From: Qipengyuania vulgaris
GTDB taxonomy: Bacteria > Pseudomonadota > Alphaproteobacteria > Sphingomonadales > Sphingomonadaceae
Length of the DNA stretch: 64,000 nucleotides
Reading direction: 5' to 3'
NCBI GenBank assembly: GCA_000756795.1
Contig: CCSI01000001.1
Span: forward strand, 434,001 to 498,000
Part shown: positions 28,681 to 41,405 of the stretch, piece after piece
How the letters are laid out: every line of letters begins with the position of its first letter
How positions within the stretch are numbered: the stretch's first letter is position 1
The notes under the pieces: generated by a model
The model's database searches: none
What the model was told of the DNA's origin: nothing
The model's input: only the letters and a program-made list of their open reading frames with translations
Program-made: the position numbers and the translations under genes

Positions 28681-29916
28681 ATGCACATGCCAGTCCAATC
28701 TTCGATGATTCCTGCCGCTGTGGCGGGTATTTCGTCCGAGCCTATCCAGAGCAGCTCCATCGACCGCATCCTGCGTGCCGTTCGCGAACATCTGGGTACG
28801 GAAATTGCTTTCGTCTCGCGCTACGTCGAGAATGACGAGAAGGAACTGACGCATGTCGATTCCGACCTCGACCTTCCCATGGGGCCAGGTTTCCGCGATC
28901 CGCGCGAGAACAGCTATTGCTGGCATATTGCGGAAGGGCGCCTGCCGGAACTAATTCAGGACCCGGCGGACCATCCGTTCACGGCGACCATGGGCATCAC
29001 CGATTTCCTCCCAGTCGGCTGCCATCTCAACGTGCCGCTGCGGCTTTCTGACGGCACGCTCTACGGCAGCTTCTGCTGCCTCAGCCGCACGCCGGACCGC
29101 TCGATGAACGACCGGGATGTCGGGGTTCTTCGCGCCTTTGCTGCCCTTGCAGTGGAGCAGATCGAGACCAGTCTCGATTATGATTATCGTAGCCAGCGCA
29201 TCGACAAGCGCATCACCAAACTAATCGGCGACCGCGCGATGCAGATTCACCAGCAGCCGATCCATTCGATCAAGACAGGCAAGCCGGTGGGCCTGGAATG
29301 CCTCGCCCGTTTCCCCGATGCGATGATGCGCGGGCCCGATAAGTGGTTCGAGGAAGCGGCGGAAATCGGCCGCGGGCTGGAACTCGAACTTCTCGCCGTC
29401 GAATGCGCGCTGAAGAGCCTCGAGACTATTCCGTCCGACTATTACGTGTCGGTCAACGCTTCGCCCGACACGATTATGTCGGGCGCGCTTCATCAGGTGC
29501 TGGAGCGGGCGGGAAAGACCAACCTCGTCGTTGAGGTGACCGAGCATCAGGAAGTGAGCGATTACGCGGCGCTCAAGAAGGCGCTGAAGCCCATCTCAGA
29601 ATATGCGCGCATCGCTATCGACGACGTTGGCTCTGGCTACGCGGGCCTGCGCCACCTCGTCGACCTTGCGCCTGACATGCTCAAGCTCGACATGACGCTG
29701 ACGCGCGACATCCACCAGGACCTCGCCCGCTGCGCACTGGTGGGCGCGATGGTTCGCTTTGCCGAGGCCATCGGTTCCAAGCTTATCGCCGAAGGTGTCG
29801 AATACGCCGAGGAAGCCGAGGTGCTCAAGAAACTCGGTGTCGAGTACGGGCAGGGATATTACTACGCCAAGCCAATGCCGGTCGAGGACGCGGTTAAGTA
29901 CCTCAAACGGGCATAA
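28681..29916 (+). CDS. GAF-EAL cyclic-di-GMP phosphodiesterase
   Basis: 411 residues, no membrane segment. N-terminal GAF-like sensor (about 25-165), then an EAL domain (about 175-405). The signature is ECL rather than EAL (GLECLARFP), but metal and catalytic residues are kept: VNASPD, VEVTEHQ, AIDDVGSGYAGL, MLKLDM and AEGVEY. Probably an active cytosolic c-di-GMP hydrolase controlled by ligand binding to GAF. Monocistronic; TTAA-rich spacer upstream. Start could also be the ATG at 28687. Confidence 0.88.
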   Translation: MHMPVQSSMIPAAVAGISSEPIQSSSIDRILRAVREHLGTEIAFVSRYVENDEKELTHVDSDLDLPMGPGFRDPRENSYCWHIAEGRLPELIQDPADHPFTATMGITDFLPVGCHLNVPLRLSDGTLYGSFCCLSRTPDRSMNDRDVGVLRAFAALAVEQIETSLDYDYRSQRIDKRITKLIGDRAMQIHQQPIHSIKTGKPVGLECLARFPDAMMRGPDKWFEEAAEIGRGLELELLAVECALKSLETIPSDYYVSVNASPDTIMSGALHQVLERAGKTNLVVEVTEHQEVSDYAALKKALKPISEYARIAIDDVGSGYAGLRHLVDLAPDMLKLDMTLTRDIHQDLARCALVGAMVRFAEAIGSKLIAEGVEYAEEAEVLKKLGVEYGQGYYYAKPMPVEDAVKYLKRA

Positions 29917-29938
29917 GTCTCCGCGACCAACACAGAAA

Positions 29939-29966
29939 AGCCCCGGCATCCGAAGATGTCGGGGCT
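29939..29966 (-). terminator. rpoD transcript terminator
   Basis: Minus-strand stem AGCCCCGACATC / GATGCCGGGGCT with a TTCG loop, then TTTTCTG, about 100 bases after the rpoD stop. A second hairpin lies between at 29971-29998 (ATGATGA ... TCATCAT). Confidence 0.85.
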
Positions 29967-30067
29967 CCTGATGATGACTTCGTAAAGAAGCTCATCATAA
30001 CCAGATGATTTTTACATCGTCTGATACCTAACCAATGTCCGGGCGCGCATCGGGTTCCCGAAAAAGC

Positions 30068-32071
<2,004 letters not shown>

Positions 32072-32090
32072 AAACTGCAATCGGTCCGTA

Positions 32091-33965
32091 TTACTGGCCG
32101 CTGTCAGGAGAGGTGCCCTGCGCGGCGTCTGAATTCTTGTCAGCCGCTATCGCGGCCTTTCGGCTTGCCATTTGTCCGAGTCGCGCCTCGAAATCCAGCT
32201 TCCGTTTCAACAAACGCTGTTGATCGGCGAAAGCTCCCTCGGGGTCCGTCTCGAATCGCGCGGTCGCTTCGGCGAGCGCGGCTTCGAGTGCCGGCCTTTC
32301 GACCAGCAACGACACGGCTTCAGCCAAATCCTCGCGCGCATCTACCGGGTCGGAGCCTTTATCGAGAAAGGCGAAGCGGGTGTTTGCCGGTGGGGCGGGA
32401 AGGCCTTCTGGCAGCGATATGGGCGATTGGGCGTGCGAATCAAGCATTTCCGCAGCGGCAAGCAAGGAATCTATTGCCGGGCCGACATTTCGGTCACGCG
32501 CGGCGAATTGCGAGAGCGACGCCTCGTGGCGCGCAATCTCGCCGGGATGCTGCAAAAGGCCGTGGATCACCGCGCTCGCCAGCGTGTCGCGCGCACCGCC
32601 CGATGTCGCGTGTTTCAGCCGTGCAGCAGTCTCGGGTGAGATTCGCGGGGGCGGGGAATTGAAGCCGCCCTTTTTCCACTCGCCGCGCCGTTTGAATTCG
32701 CGCGGTGGGAAAGCGAAGGCGGAGAAGCGCTCGAGCAATTCCTTCTTGTAGAGCGCGCGGATGTCGGGGTGCTGGATGGCCTCGACGTGATTGAGCAGCC
32801 GCTCCTTCAGCCCCGCCTTTTCCTCCGGCGAGTTGAGCGGCAGTGCGTCGCGTTCGAAATGCCACAAGGTGTCGAGCAGGCTGGCAGGGGAGGACAGCAA
32901 CTCTTCCATCGCGCTGACGCCCTTGTCGCGGATGAGGTCGTCGGGGTCCATGCCCGAAGGCATGCGGACAATCGACAGCGAGTGACCCGGCCGCAGCATG
33001 GGGAGGACCCGGCCAATCGCACGCATCGCGGCCCGCTGTCCGGCATTGTCGCCGTCGAAGCACAGGATGGGCCGCTCGACCTGCCGCCAGAGGAGCTCGA
33101 TCTGGTTCTCCGTCAGCGCCGTCCCGAGCGGAGCGACTGCCTCGGCGATTCCCGCATTGGCGAGCGCGATGGCGTCCATATAGCCCTCGACCACCACGAT
33201 GCGCCCCGACTGGCGCGCGGCGGGGGCGGCGCGGTGGAGGTTGTAGAGCGTGCGCCCCTTGTCGAAGAGCGGGGTGTCGGGACTGTTGAGGTATTTGGGG
33301 CCGTGGGCGTCGGCATCGAGGATACGGCCGCCGAAAGCGATGACCCGACCGCGCGTATCCTGGATGGGGAGCATCAGGCGCCCCCGGAACCGGTCGTACG
33401 GGTACTTGCCCTCGACCTCGATACGCATGCCTGCCTCGATGAGCATCGGCTCCTCGAAGGACAGCGCGCCCTTCAGCGCTTGCCGTTCCGATGGTGCGAA
33501 ACCGAAACCGAATTCGCGCACGACCTTGTCCGAAAACCCGCGCCGCTTGAGATAGGCGCGTGCTTCAGCGCCTTCGGGCGAGGCCAGCTTATCGACAAAC
33601 CACTGCTGCGCGGCGGCGGTCACATCGTGCAGGCTCGCGCGCTTCTCCGCCGCCTGAGCTGCACGCGGGTCGGGGGCAGGGACTTCCATCCCGGCTTCTG
33701 CAGCCAGCTCCTTCACCGCGTCCATGAAGGGCATACCGCGCTGGTCGGTCAGCCAGCGAATGGCATCGCCATGCGCTTCGCAGCCGAAGCAATGGTAGAA
33801 GCCCTTCTCGTCATTGACGTAGAAGCTGGGCGTCTTCTCGTTGTGAAACGGGCAGCAGGCCTTGAACTCGCGCCCCGCCTTGGTCAGGCGCACGGTGCGA
33901 CCGATCACCACGGACAGCGTGGTCCGCATGCGCAATTCGTCCAGCCATTGGGGTGAGAGGGCCAT
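32091..33965 (-). CDS. dnaG: DNA primase
   Basis: 624 residues. CHC2 zinc finger ([15 protein letters not shown] ... [11 protein letters not shown] type), RNA polymerase domain ([13 protein letters not shown]), TOPRIM ([21 protein letters not shown]) and a C-terminal DnaB-binding helical part. Synthesises RNA primers at the replication fork. Confidence 0.97.
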   Translation of the reverse strand: MALSPQWLDELRMRTTLSVVIGRTVRLTKAGREFKACCPFHNEKTPSFYVNDEKGFYHCFGCEAHGDAIRWLTDQRGMPFMDAVKELAAEAGMEVPAPDPRAAQAAEKRASLHDVTAAAQQWFVDKLASPEGAEARAYLKRRGFSDKVVREFGFGFAPSERQALKGALSFEEPMLIEAGMRIEVEGKYPYDRFRGRLMLPIQDTRGRVIAFGGRILDADAHGPKYLNSPDTPLFDKGRTLYNLHRAAPAARQSGRIVVVEGYMDAIALANAGIAEAVAPLGTALTENQIELLWRQVERPILCFDGDNAGQRAAMRAIGRVLPMLRPGHSLSIVRMPSGMDPDDLIRDKGVSAMEELLSSPASLLDTLWHFERDALPLNSPEEKAGLKERLLNHVEAIQHPDIRALYKKELLERFSAFAFPPREFKRRGEWKKGGFNSPPPRISPETAARLKHATSGGARDTLASAVIHGLLQHPGEIARHEASLSQFAARDRNVGPAIDSLLAAAEMLDSHAQSPISLPEGLPAPPANTRFAFLDKGSDPVDAREDLAEAVSLLVERPALEAALAEATARFETDPEGAFADQQRLLKRKLDFEARLGQMASRKAAIAADKNSDAAQGTSPDSGQ

Positions 33966-33997
33966 CCGGCCTTCCTATCGCGAGAAGCGCAAAGCCG

Positions 33998-34684
33998 CTA
34001 GTTTGCGGGCGCCGCCTCTGCCGGTTTTTCCTCTGCCGGGAAGGGCCCCTTGGCCACTGCCTGATTGCCGTCCACTTCGAGAAGGTAGGCATCTGCGGGA
34101 CCAGCCGGGGGCAGGGTGGACTGCCACCAGAAGGTCAGCGTGCTGCCCGGCTTCCAGCCGTCACCCTGCACGACGCGCCAGATGAGGCGGCCATCGTCGC
34201 TGGTGATGGAGATGGCATCCTCGCTGCCGAGAGCATCCAATGCCTGCGCATTGGAATAGCCGACCGCGCGATTGAAGCCGTGGGCCTTCTGCGTCATGCG
34301 GAACAGCGTCGGCGGGCTTTCGAGGGCTTCGGGGCCCTCGCTGGCATCGGCCTCCGGCTCCTCCGTCTCGGCGAGCGTCACCTGGTGGACATAGGTGTAG
34401 ATGGTGCCATCGGGCATTTCGCCCGGCTTGCATTCCTCGGTGCCTTCCGGACAGGCGACGAAGCTGACCATCTTGCCGATTTCGCGATTGCCAGCGCTGA
34501 GCACGGTTTCGACTTCCGGACCCTGAGGCCCGACAATCTTCGCTCCGAGCGTGGCGAGGTCGAGGTCGGCGGCGGCGAGCGTGCGCGGCTGGGCGACGGT
34601 CGGGGTGGGCGTCGGCTCGGGTTCGGGCTCTCCTTGCGAACAGGCGGCCAGCGCCAGCGGAGCGATAAGCAGTAGCTTCCTCAC
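33998..34684 (-). CDS. Lipoprotein, hypothetical
   Basis: 228 residues with a lipoprotein signal (MRKLLLIAPLALAAC, lipobox LAAC), then a proline/glutamate/threonine-rich spacer (EPEPEPTPTPTVAQP). The folded part has two further cysteines (FVACPEGTEECKPGE) and no recognised motif. Its start overlaps the yqeY stop by 4 bases, so the two are coupled. Confidence 0.8.
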   Translation of the reverse strand: MRKLLLIAPLALAACSQGEPEPEPTPTPTVAQPRTLAAADLDLATLGAKIVGPQGPEVETVLSAGNREIGKMVSFVACPEGTEECKPGEMPDGTIYTYVHQVTLAETEEPEADASEGPEALESPPTLFRMTQKAHGFNRAVGYSNAQALDALGSEDAISITSDDGRLIWRVVQGDGWKPGSTLTFWWQSTLPPAGPADAYLLEVDGNQAVAKGPFPAEEKPAEAAPAN

Positions 34685-35133
34685 GCCAGCGCTTCCTTCA
34701 CGAGGCCGCTGGCCTTGGTCATGTCGAGCGTCGCGCCGTGGCGCGCTTTCAATTCGCCCATGACCTTGCCCATGTCCTTCATGCCCTCTGCGCCCGTATC
34801 GGCCTTGATTTGCGCAATCGCCGCGCGGGTTTCTTCCTCGCTCATCTGCTGGGGCAGGAATTCCTCGATGACGACGAGTTCGGCCTTTTCCTTCTCGGCC
34901 AGTTCCTGACGACCACCGTCCTCGTACATCGCAATCGATTCCTTGCGCTGCTTGGCCATCTTCATCAGCACGTCGGTCACAAGTTCGTCGTCCTTCGGCT
35001 TCTTGTCGGCGGTGCGCAGTTCGATGTCGCGATCCTTGATTTTCGCCCCGATGAGGCGAAGCGCGGCGGTGCGCTCCTTGTCCTTGGCCTTCATGGCGGT
35101 CACGGTTTCGGACTGGATTTTTTCGCGGAGCAT
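34681..35133 (-). CDS. GatB/YqeY domain protein
   Basis: 150 residues. MLREKIQSETVTAMKAKDKERTAALRLIGAKIKDRDIELR and ELVVIEEFLPQQMSEEE are typical of YqeY proteins, which resemble the tRNA-binding tail of GatB. Commonly found beside rpoD and dnaG. Molecular role poorly defined, perhaps tRNA-related. Confidence 0.92.
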   Translation of the reverse strand: MLREKIQSETVTAMKAKDKERTAALRLIGAKIKDRDIELRTADKKPKDDELVTDVLMKMAKQRKESIAMYEDGGRQELAEKEKAELVVIEEFLPQQMSEEETRAAIAQIKADTGAEGMKDMGKVMGELKARHGATLDMTKASGLVKEALA

Positions 35134-35220
35134 TATGTCTCTTCTTGCCTAAGCTGTGGATGTTTCAAGGCTCATGTAACGGAAGGGCGCAGAAAGCCAA
35201 GTGTTCCGCCCAAACGTGGC

Positions 35221-35249
35221 TTGACGGGAATCGCTCTGGCCCCTAGCGG
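35221..35249 (+). promoter_or_regulatory. Possible carA promoter
   Basis: TTGACG, 17-base spacer, TAGCGG, about 47 bases before the carA ATG. The -35 is good, the -10 is weak, so this is tentative. Confidence 0.3.
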
Positions 35250-35295
35250 CTGGGACTTAGCACACATCGCTGGAAACCCCTGACCCGGAGCGCCC

Positions 35296-36474
35296 ATGGC
35301 CCTGTCCGCATTCTCGCACGCGCAACCCAAAGACGCGACCGGAGTCCTCGTCCTTGCAGACGGTACCTGTATCTGGGGCAAGGGCTTCGGCGCCAGCGGC
35401 TCGGCCGTTGGTGAAGTCTGCTTCAACACGGCCATGACCGGCTATCAGGAGGTGATGACCGACCCCTCCTACGACAGCCAGATTGTCACCTTCACCTTTC
35501 CGCATATCGGCAATGTCGGTGCGAACGAGGAAGACGTGGAGAGTCGCGGTCTGGGTGCAGTCGGCTGCATCGTGCGGCAGGACGTCACCCGGCATTCGAA
35601 TTTCCGTGCCCGTGACGAATTCGTCGAATGGTGCGTGAAGCATGGGAAGATCGGCCTCTCGGGCATCGACACCCGTGCGCTAACCCGCCGCATCCGTGTG
35701 CAGGGCGCGCCCAATGCCGTCATCGCGCATAATCCGCGCGGGGCATTCGATCTGAAGGCGCTGAAGAAGCAGGCCGCCGAATGGAGCGGGCTGGAGGGGC
35801 TCGACCTCGTCCCCGGCGTAACGCGCGAGGGGCATGAGGAGTGGAAGGGCGGCTTCTGGCAGCTCGGCACGGGCTATGCGGATGCCGACAATGCCAAGCC
35901 GCATGTCGTCGCCATCGATTACGGCGCGAAGGACAATATTTTTCGCAACCTCGTGAAGGCCGGCGCGAAGGTAACTGTGGTTCCGGCGCGCACCAGCCTT
36001 GAAGACATCCTTGCGCTGCAACCCGACGGCGTGTTCCTTTCGAACGGCCCAGGCGACCCGGCGGCGACCGGCGAATATGCCGTGCCCGTCATCAAGGGCC
36101 TGCTCGAGCGCGATGTGCCGCTGTTCGGCATCTGCCTCGGCCATCAGATGCTCGGTCTCGCGGCTGGCGCGAAGACCGCCAAGATGTTCCAGGGGCACCG
36201 CGGTGCCAACCATCCCGTCCAGCGCGTGGGCGAAGGCTGGGGCGAGAGCACCGGCCTCGTCGAGATTACCAGCATGAACCACGGCTTCGCCGTCGATGCC
36301 GAGACACTGCCCGACACGGTCGAGCAGACGCATGTCTCGCTCTTCGACGGCACCAATTGCGGCATCTCGATTTGCGGCAAGAAGGCCTTCGGCGTGCAAT
36401 ACCACCCCGAAGCCTCGCCCGGGCCGCAAGACAGCTTCTACCTGTTCGAAAAATTCGTGGGGATGTTGGGATGA
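35296..36474 (+). CDS. carA: Carbamoyl-phosphate synthase small subunit
   Basis: 392 residues. N-terminal dimer domain (GVLVLADGTCIWGKGFG, FNTAMTGYQEVMTDPSY) and glutaminase domain with catalytic cysteine (VPLFGICLGHQMLGLA) and histidine/glutamate (VQYHPEASPGP). Supplies ammonia to CarB for arginine and pyrimidine synthesis. The stop overlaps the next start (ATGA). Confidence 0.98.
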   Translation: MALSAFSHAQPKDATGVLVLADGTCIWGKGFGASGSAVGEVCFNTAMTGYQEVMTDPSYDSQIVTFTFPHIGNVGANEEDVESRGLGAVGCIVRQDVTRHSNFRARDEFVEWCVKHGKIGLSGIDTRALTRRIRVQGAPNAVIAHNPRGAFDLKALKKQAAEWSGLEGLDLVPGVTREGHEEWKGGFWQLGTGYADADNAKPHVVAIDYGAKDNIFRNLVKAGAKVTVVPARTSLEDILALQPDGVFLSNGPGDPAATGEYAVPVIKGLLERDVPLFGICLGHQMLGLAAGAKTAKMFQGHRGANHPVQRVGEGWGESTGLVEITSMNHGFAVDAETLPDTVEQTHVSLFDGTNCGISICGKKAFGVQYHPEASPGPQDSFYLFEKFVGMLG

Positions 36475-36944
36475 CGATGGCAATTCGCATTGCTCTTATT
36501 GCTCCGGTGGCACTCGCGCTCGGCGCTTGTGGCAGCGGCGAGACCAATGAGGTCACGCGCGGCGCGAACGGTATGCCGAAGGGGGATACCGGCTGGACCG
36601 TGAACCGTGCCGGCGAGACCCTGGTGATGAAGCGCCAGCTCGACCAGCTCACGGTGTCCTACACGCTCGCCCAGCAGCGTGATGGTGCCGAGGGCGAAAT
36701 CGCCGCGAAGGTTTCTCCGTGCCTCAACGGCAAGGGTGAACAGACCGCAACGCAAAGCTTCACCTCGACCGAATATGACGATGCCAGCGCGCTCGCCGAA
36801 TTGCGCGACGGGTTCGACTACGTGATTTCGACCGTCAGCGACCGCTGCGATATCCCGGAGGACGTTACCGGCACCATCGTGCAGGGCTTCGACGGCCTCT
36901 ACTTCCGCTCCGCCTCCGACCGCTCCGAATTCCTCGGACAATGA
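36471..36944 (+). CDS. Small lipoprotein inside the car operon
   Basis: 157 residues. Lipoprotein signal MTMAIRIALIAPVALALGAC (lipobox LGAC). Mature part has two cysteines (SPCLNGK, DRCDIPED) and beta-rich sequence; no family recognised. Starts in the carA stop and its own stop overlaps the next gene, so it is translated with carA. Start could also be ATG 36477. Confidence 0.8.
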   Translation: MTMAIRIALIAPVALALGACGSGETNEVTRGANGMPKGDTGWTVNRAGETLVMKRQLDQLTVSYTLAQQRDGAEGEIAAKVSPCLNGKGEQTATQSFTSTEYDDASALAELRDGFDYVISTVSDRCDIPEDVTGTIVQGFDGLYFRSASDRSEFLGQ

Positions 36945-37429
36945 GTTTGGACCCGATGCACATAAAGCGGGTCTCTTGCTTGCTATTGTTCGGCATGGCC
37001 GGGGGGCTCGCAGCCTGTTCGGGCAATGCGGTCGAGACGACCGACGAATGTGTCGCCCGGTTTGCGACGCATGTCGAAAACGCGAAGAACCTCGGTGGAG
37101 AAACTTGGGTCGGCAATTACACCTACGAGTTGGAAGGGAACGGCGAAATGCCCGACCCTGCAGAATTTGGCGAAGCCAAGCCTGCCGCAGAGCGACCCCG
37201 CATCACCATTTCCTCGGGTAATTCCGACAAGGCGGTAGAGGCTTTCAACAAAGGGGAAGTGCCCGCAGGCGGCGCGTACTTCTTCTCCGAAGATGTCTCG
37301 CTTGCCCAGACGGCTGGTCCGGCAGGAACCTTGGAAGAGACCGTATATTCCGGATGTACCGGCGGACCGAACAACTCGAAGCTCATACGCATCGATTGGG
37401 TAGAAGCCCCTAAGGACATGAACACGTAA
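36941..37429 (+). CDS. Second small lipoprotein inside the car operon
   Basis: 162 residues from ATG 36941 (overlapping the previous stop), or 157 from ATG 36956. Lipobox LAAC ([16 protein letters not shown]). Other cysteines: DECVARF and SGCTGG. No known domain. Stop overlaps the carB start (TAATG). Together with the previous gene it forms a coupled pair of envelope lipoproteins between carA and carB. Confidence 0.8.
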   Translation: MSLDPMHIKRVSCLLLFGMAGGLAACSGNAVETTDECVARFATHVENAKNLGGETWVGNYTYELEGNGEMPDPAEFGEAKPAAERPRITISSGNSDKAVEAFNKGEVPAGGAYFFSEDVSLAQTAGPAGTLEETVYSGCTGGPNNSKLIRIDWVEAPKDMNT

Positions 37430-40400
37430 TGCCCAAACGCACCGACATCTCCTCGATCCTCGTCATCGGCGCCGGCCCCATCATCATCGGGCAGGCCTGC
37501 GAGTTCGACTATTCCGGCACACAGGCCATCAAGGCGCTAAAGGAAGAGGGCTACCGGGTCATCCTGGTGAACTCGAACCCGGCGACCATCATGACCGACC
37601 CGGAAATGGTGAAGGGTGAGAATGGCGGCCCCGACGGCGCGACCTATATCGAGCCGATCACGCCCGAAATCGTCGCCAAGATTATCGAGAAGGAACGGCC
37701 CGACGCCATCCTGCCGACCATGGGCGGGCAGACCGCGCTCAACTGCGCGCTCAAGCTCGACGAGATGGGCGTGCTGGAGAAGTTCGGCGTCGAGATGATC
37801 GGCGCCAAGGCCGATGCCATCGACAAGGCCGAAAACCGCCAGCGCTTCCGCGAGGCGATGGACAAGATCGGCCTCGAAAGCGCGCGCAGCGGCATCGCGA
37901 ACACCGTGGACGAGGCCTATGAGGTTCTAGAGCGCACGGGGCTGCCGTCCATCATACGCCCAAGCTTCACGCTTGGCGGGACGGGCGGCGGCATTGCCTA
38001 CAACAAGGCCGAGTTCGAGCGTATCGTGCGCGAAGGTCTCGACGCATCGCCCACCACCGAGGTCCTGATCGAGGAATCGCTCCTCGGCTGGAAGGAATAC
38101 GAGATGGAGGTGGTGCGCGACCGCAAGGACAATTGCATCATCATCTGCTCCATCGAAAACGTGGACCCGATGGGCGTGCATACGGGCGATTCCATCACCG
38201 TCGCCCCGGCGCTGACGCTGACCGACAAGGAATACCAGATCATGCGCACCGCCTCGATCGAGGTGCTGCGTGAAATCGGTGTGGAAACAGGCGGTTCGAA
38301 CGTACAGTTCGCAGTCAATCCCAAGGATGGCCGCCTCATCGTCATCGAAATGAACCCGCGTGTCTCGCGCTCCTCGGCGCTGGCGTCGAAGGCCACCGGC
38401 TTCCCCATTGCGCGCGTCGCGGCGAAGCTGGCGGTCGGCTATACGCTCGACGAAATCCAGAACGAGATTACCGGCGCGACCCCGGCTTCGTTCGAGCCCA
38501 CCATCGACTATGTCGTGACCAAGATCCCGCGCTTTGCTTTCGAGAAGTTCAAGGGCTCCAAGAACGAGCTTTCGACCGCGATGAAGTCGGTCGGCGAGGT
38601 CATGGCTATCGGTCGCTGTTTTGCAGAATCCATGCAGAAAGCGCTGCGCGGGCTCGAAACCGGTCTCGACGGGTTCAACCGCGTGCCCGAACTCGAAGGT
38701 GTGAGCCGCGAGAAGATTACCGCTGCGCTCAGCCAGCGCACGCCCGACCGCATTCTCAAGATTGCGCAAGCCTTTCGCGAGGAATTCACGGTCGAGGAAA
38801 TCGCCCAGATTACCGGGTTCGACCCGTGGTTCCTGCGCCAGATCGAAGCCATCATCTACGAAGAGCAGATGCTCGGCCATAACGGCTTGCCGCGAGACGA
38901 AGCGGAGATGCGCCGCCTCAAGGCTATGGGCTTTTCCGACAAGCGCCTTGCCACTCTGGCGGTGCGTTCGGTGGGTGTGGCCGGCGGCCTTGCCGAAACG
39001 CAGGCGCGCCGTTCGGGCCTCCTACATGACGCGCTGCGCGCCATGGCGGGCGCGACGAGCGAGCAGGAAGTGCGCAAGCTGCGCCACAAGCTCGGCGTCT
39101 ATCCGGTCTACAAGCGCATCGACAGCTGCGCCGCCGAATTCGAGGCCATCACGCCTTACATGTACTCGACCTACGAAGCGCCCAGCTTCGGCGAGAGCGA
39201 GGACGAGGCTGACCCCAGCGACCGCAAGAAGATTATCATCCTTGGCGGCGGCCCGAACCGTATCGGGCAGGGCATCGAGTTCGACTATTGCTGCGTCCAC
39301 GCCTGCTTCGCGCTGGCCGAGGCCGGGTTCGAGACCATCATGGTCAACTGCAACCCCGAGACAGTCTCGACCGATTACGACACTTCCGACCGCCTCTATT
39401 TCGAGCCGCTGACCGAGGAAGACGTACTCGAAATCATGCGCGTCGAAATGTCGAAGGGGGAAGTGGTCGGCACCATCGTGCAGTTCGGCGGACAGACACC
39501 GCTGAAGCTGGCCGCTGCGCTCGAACGCGAGGGTATTCCCATCCTGGGCACCAGCCCCGATGCCATCGACTTGGCCGAAGACCGCGAACGCTTCGCCAAG
39601 CTGGTCAACAAGCTGAACCTCAAGCAGCCGCTCAACGGCATAGCCAAGAGCCGTGACGAGGCCGCCGCTGCAGCCGCGCGCATCGGCTATCCCGTGCTGC
39701 TGCGCCCCAGTTACGTGCTGGGTGGCCGCGCAATGGAAATCGTCGACAGCGAACCGCAGCTCGACGACTACATCAACACCGCCGTCAACGTGTCGGGCGA
39801 CAGCCCGGTGCTGGTCGATCAGTATCTGAGGGATGCCGTCGAATGCGACGTCGATGTGGTTTCCGACGGAACCGAAGTGCGCATCGCCGGCGTGATGCAG
39901 CATATCGAGGAAGCCGGCGTGCATTCGGGCGATAGCGCCTGCACGCTGCCGCCCTACAGCCTGCCCGCCGACATTATCGAAGAAATGGAACGCCAAGCGA
40001 AGGCTCTGGCCGAAGCACTCGAAGTGCGCGGCCTCATGAACGTGCAGTTCGCGGTTAAGGACGGCGAGGTCTACCTCATCGAAGTGAACCCGCGCGCCAG
40101 CCGCACTGTGCCCTTCGTCGCCAAGGCTATCGGCCAGCCGGTCGCAAAGGTCGCCGCGCGTGTCATGGCGGGCGAGCCGCTGTCGAGCTTCGAGCCCTTC
40201 GACCTGAAGCCCGACCACATGGCGGTGAAGGAAGCCGTCTTCCCCTTCGCGCGTTTCCCGGGATCGGACCCCGTACTCTCGCCCGAAATGAAATCTACCG
40301 GCGAAGTCATGGGCATCGACCGCGGTTTCCCGGCGGCCTTCTACAAGTCGCAACTGGGCGCAGGCATGACGCTGCCCAAGGGCGGGACGGTGTTCGTCTC

Positions 40401-40776
40401 GGTCAAGGATAGCGACAAAGAAGTCATCTTGCCTGCAGTGAAGACCATCCTCGACGAGGGCTTCAAGGTCATCGCCACGGGCGGGACTCAGAAGTTCCTC
40501 GCCGACAACGGGCTCGAGGTGGAGCGCGTCAACAAGGTCGCCGAAGGTCGCCCGCACATCGTCGATGCGATTATCGATGGCGAAGTGGCGCTCATCTTCA
40601 ACTCGACTGAGGGGTGGCAGTCGCTTTTGGACAGCCAGTCCATCCGCGAGGCGGCGCTCGAAAAGAAGCTTCCCTATTACACCACCGCCGCCGGAAGCGC
40701 GGCTGCAGCACGGGCAATTGCGGAGGTTTCAACCGAGCAGCTTGAAGTGCGTTCCTTGCAAGACTATTATAGCTGA
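37429..40776 (+). CDS. carB: Carbamoyl-phosphate synthase large subunit
   Basis: 1115 residues, about 40 longer than the E. coli protein. Two homologous ATP-grasp halves (first [20 protein letters not shown], second [20 protein letters not shown]), oligomerisation domain between them and a C-terminal allosteric MGS-like domain ([21 protein letters not shown]). Makes carbamoyl phosphate from bicarbonate, ammonia and two ATP. Confidence 0.98.
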   Translation: MPKRTDISSILVIGAGPIIIGQACEFDYSGTQAIKALKEEGYRVILVNSNPATIMTDPEMVKGENGGPDGATYIEPITPEIVAKIIEKERPDAILPTMGGQTALNCALKLDEMGVLEKFGVEMIGAKADAIDKAENRQRFREAMDKIGLESARSGIANTVDEAYEVLERTGLPSIIRPSFTLGGTGGGIAYNKAEFERIVREGLDASPTTEVLIEESLLGWKEYEMEVVRDRKDNCIIICSIENVDPMGVHTGDSITVAPALTLTDKEYQIMRTASIEVLREIGVETGGSNVQFAVNPKDGRLIVIEMNPRVSRSSALASKATGFPIARVAAKLAVGYTLDEIQNEITGATPASFEPTIDYVVTKIPRFAFEKFKGSKNELSTAMKSVGEVMAIGRCFAESMQKALRGLETGLDGFNRVPELEGVSREKITAALSQRTPDRILKIAQAFREEFTVEEIAQITGFDPWFLRQIEAIIYEEQMLGHNGLPRDEAEMRRLKAMGFSDKRLATLAVRSVGVAGGLAETQARRSGLLHDALRAMAGATSEQEVRKLRHKLGVYPVYKRIDSCAAEFEAITPYMYSTYEAPSFGESEDEADPSDRKKIIILGGGPNRIGQGIEFDYCCVHACFALAEAGFETIMVNCNPETVSTDYDTSDRLYFEPLTEEDVLEIMRVEMSKGEVVGTIVQFGGQTPLKLAAALEREGIPILGTSPDAIDLAEDRERFAKLVNKLNLKQPLNGIAKSRDEAAAAAARIGYPVLLRPSYVLGGRAMEIVDSEPQLDDYINTAVNVSGDSPVLVDQYLRDAVECDVDVVSDGTEVRIAGVMQHIEEAGVHSGDSACTLPPYSLPADIIEEMERQAKALAEALEVRGLMNVQFAVKDGEVYLIEVNPRASRTVPFVAKAIGQPVAKVAARVMAGEPLSSFEPFDLKPDHMAVKEAVFPFARFPGSDPVLSPEMKSTGEVMGIDRGFPAAFYKSQLGAGMTLPKGGTVFVSVKDSDKEVILPAVKTILDEGFKVIATGGTQKFLADNGLEVERVNKVAEGRPHIVDAIIDGEVALIFNSTEGWQSLLDSQSIREAALEKKLPYYTTAAGSAAAARAIAEVSTEQLEVRSLQDYYS

Positions 40777-40886
40777 CAAGAAACACACGTACCCTTCCTC
40801 ACATTCGATGCCCTTGGCCCCGCAAAATTCGCGGGTGGGGGTCGAATTGTCCGGGGAGGGGCGTCAAGCAGGAAGGAATTGCGCGC

Positions 40887-41354
40887 ATGGACAAGGTGCC
40901 GATGCTGCAAGAGGGCTATGAGAAACTGACCGCGGACCTCAAGGCTCTGCGGGCCGAACGTCCGCAAATCGTCGATGCAATCGAGGAAGCGCGTGCGCAT
41001 GGCGACCTTTCGGAAAATGCCGAGTATCACGCTGCCAAGGAACGCCAGGGCCAGGTCGAGGCGATGATCGGCGACCTCGAAGGCAAGATCGGCCGCGCGC
41101 AGATTATCGACCCCACCACGCTTTCGGGCGATAAGGTCATATTCGGCGCGACGGTGACGCTGCTCGACGAAGACGACAAGCCGGTAAAGTACCAGATTGT
41201 CGGCCAGACCGAGGCGGACGCGAGCAAGGGCCGTATCAGCTATACCTCGCCCATCGCGCGTGCACTCATCGGCAAGAAGGTCGATGACGAGATCGAAGTC
41301 ACCGTGCCGAGCGGCGACAAGTTCTACCTCGTCGAGAAAATCGAATTCGTCTGA
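40887..41354 (+). CDS. greA: Transcription elongation factor GreA
   Basis: 155 residues. Coiled coil with the tip acidic pair ([17 protein letters not shown]) and C-terminal FKBP-like domain ([21 protein letters not shown]). Stimulates cleavage of backtracked RNA. Usually follows carB in alphaproteobacteria. ATG 40887 is preferred; GGAA is upstream. Confidence 0.96.
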   Translation: MDKVPMLQEGYEKLTADLKALRAERPQIVDAIEEARAHGDLSENAEYHAAKERQGQVEAMIGDLEGKIGRAQIIDPTTLSGDKVIFGATVTLLDEDDKPVKYQIVGQTEADASKGRISYTSPIARALIGKKVDDEIEVTVPSGDKFYLVEKIEFV

Positions 41355-41362
41355 TGTGACTG

Positions 41363-41399
41363 CTGTCCGGCCTGCGCATTTTCTTGCGGGGCCGGGCAG
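41363..41399. terminator. Hairpin between convergent greA and the acetyltransferase gene
   Basis: CTGTCCGGCC ... GGCCGGGCAG inverted repeat with a T-rich loop in a 51-base convergent spacer. No T-run follows, so termination is inferred from position. Confidence 0.4.
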
Positions 41400-41405
41400 G
41401 CGATA

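Noticed and set aside
39022-40557. 511-codon minus-strand ORF in carB
   Set aside because: Shadow of carB; low-complexity histidine/aspartate/arginine-rich translation with no family features.
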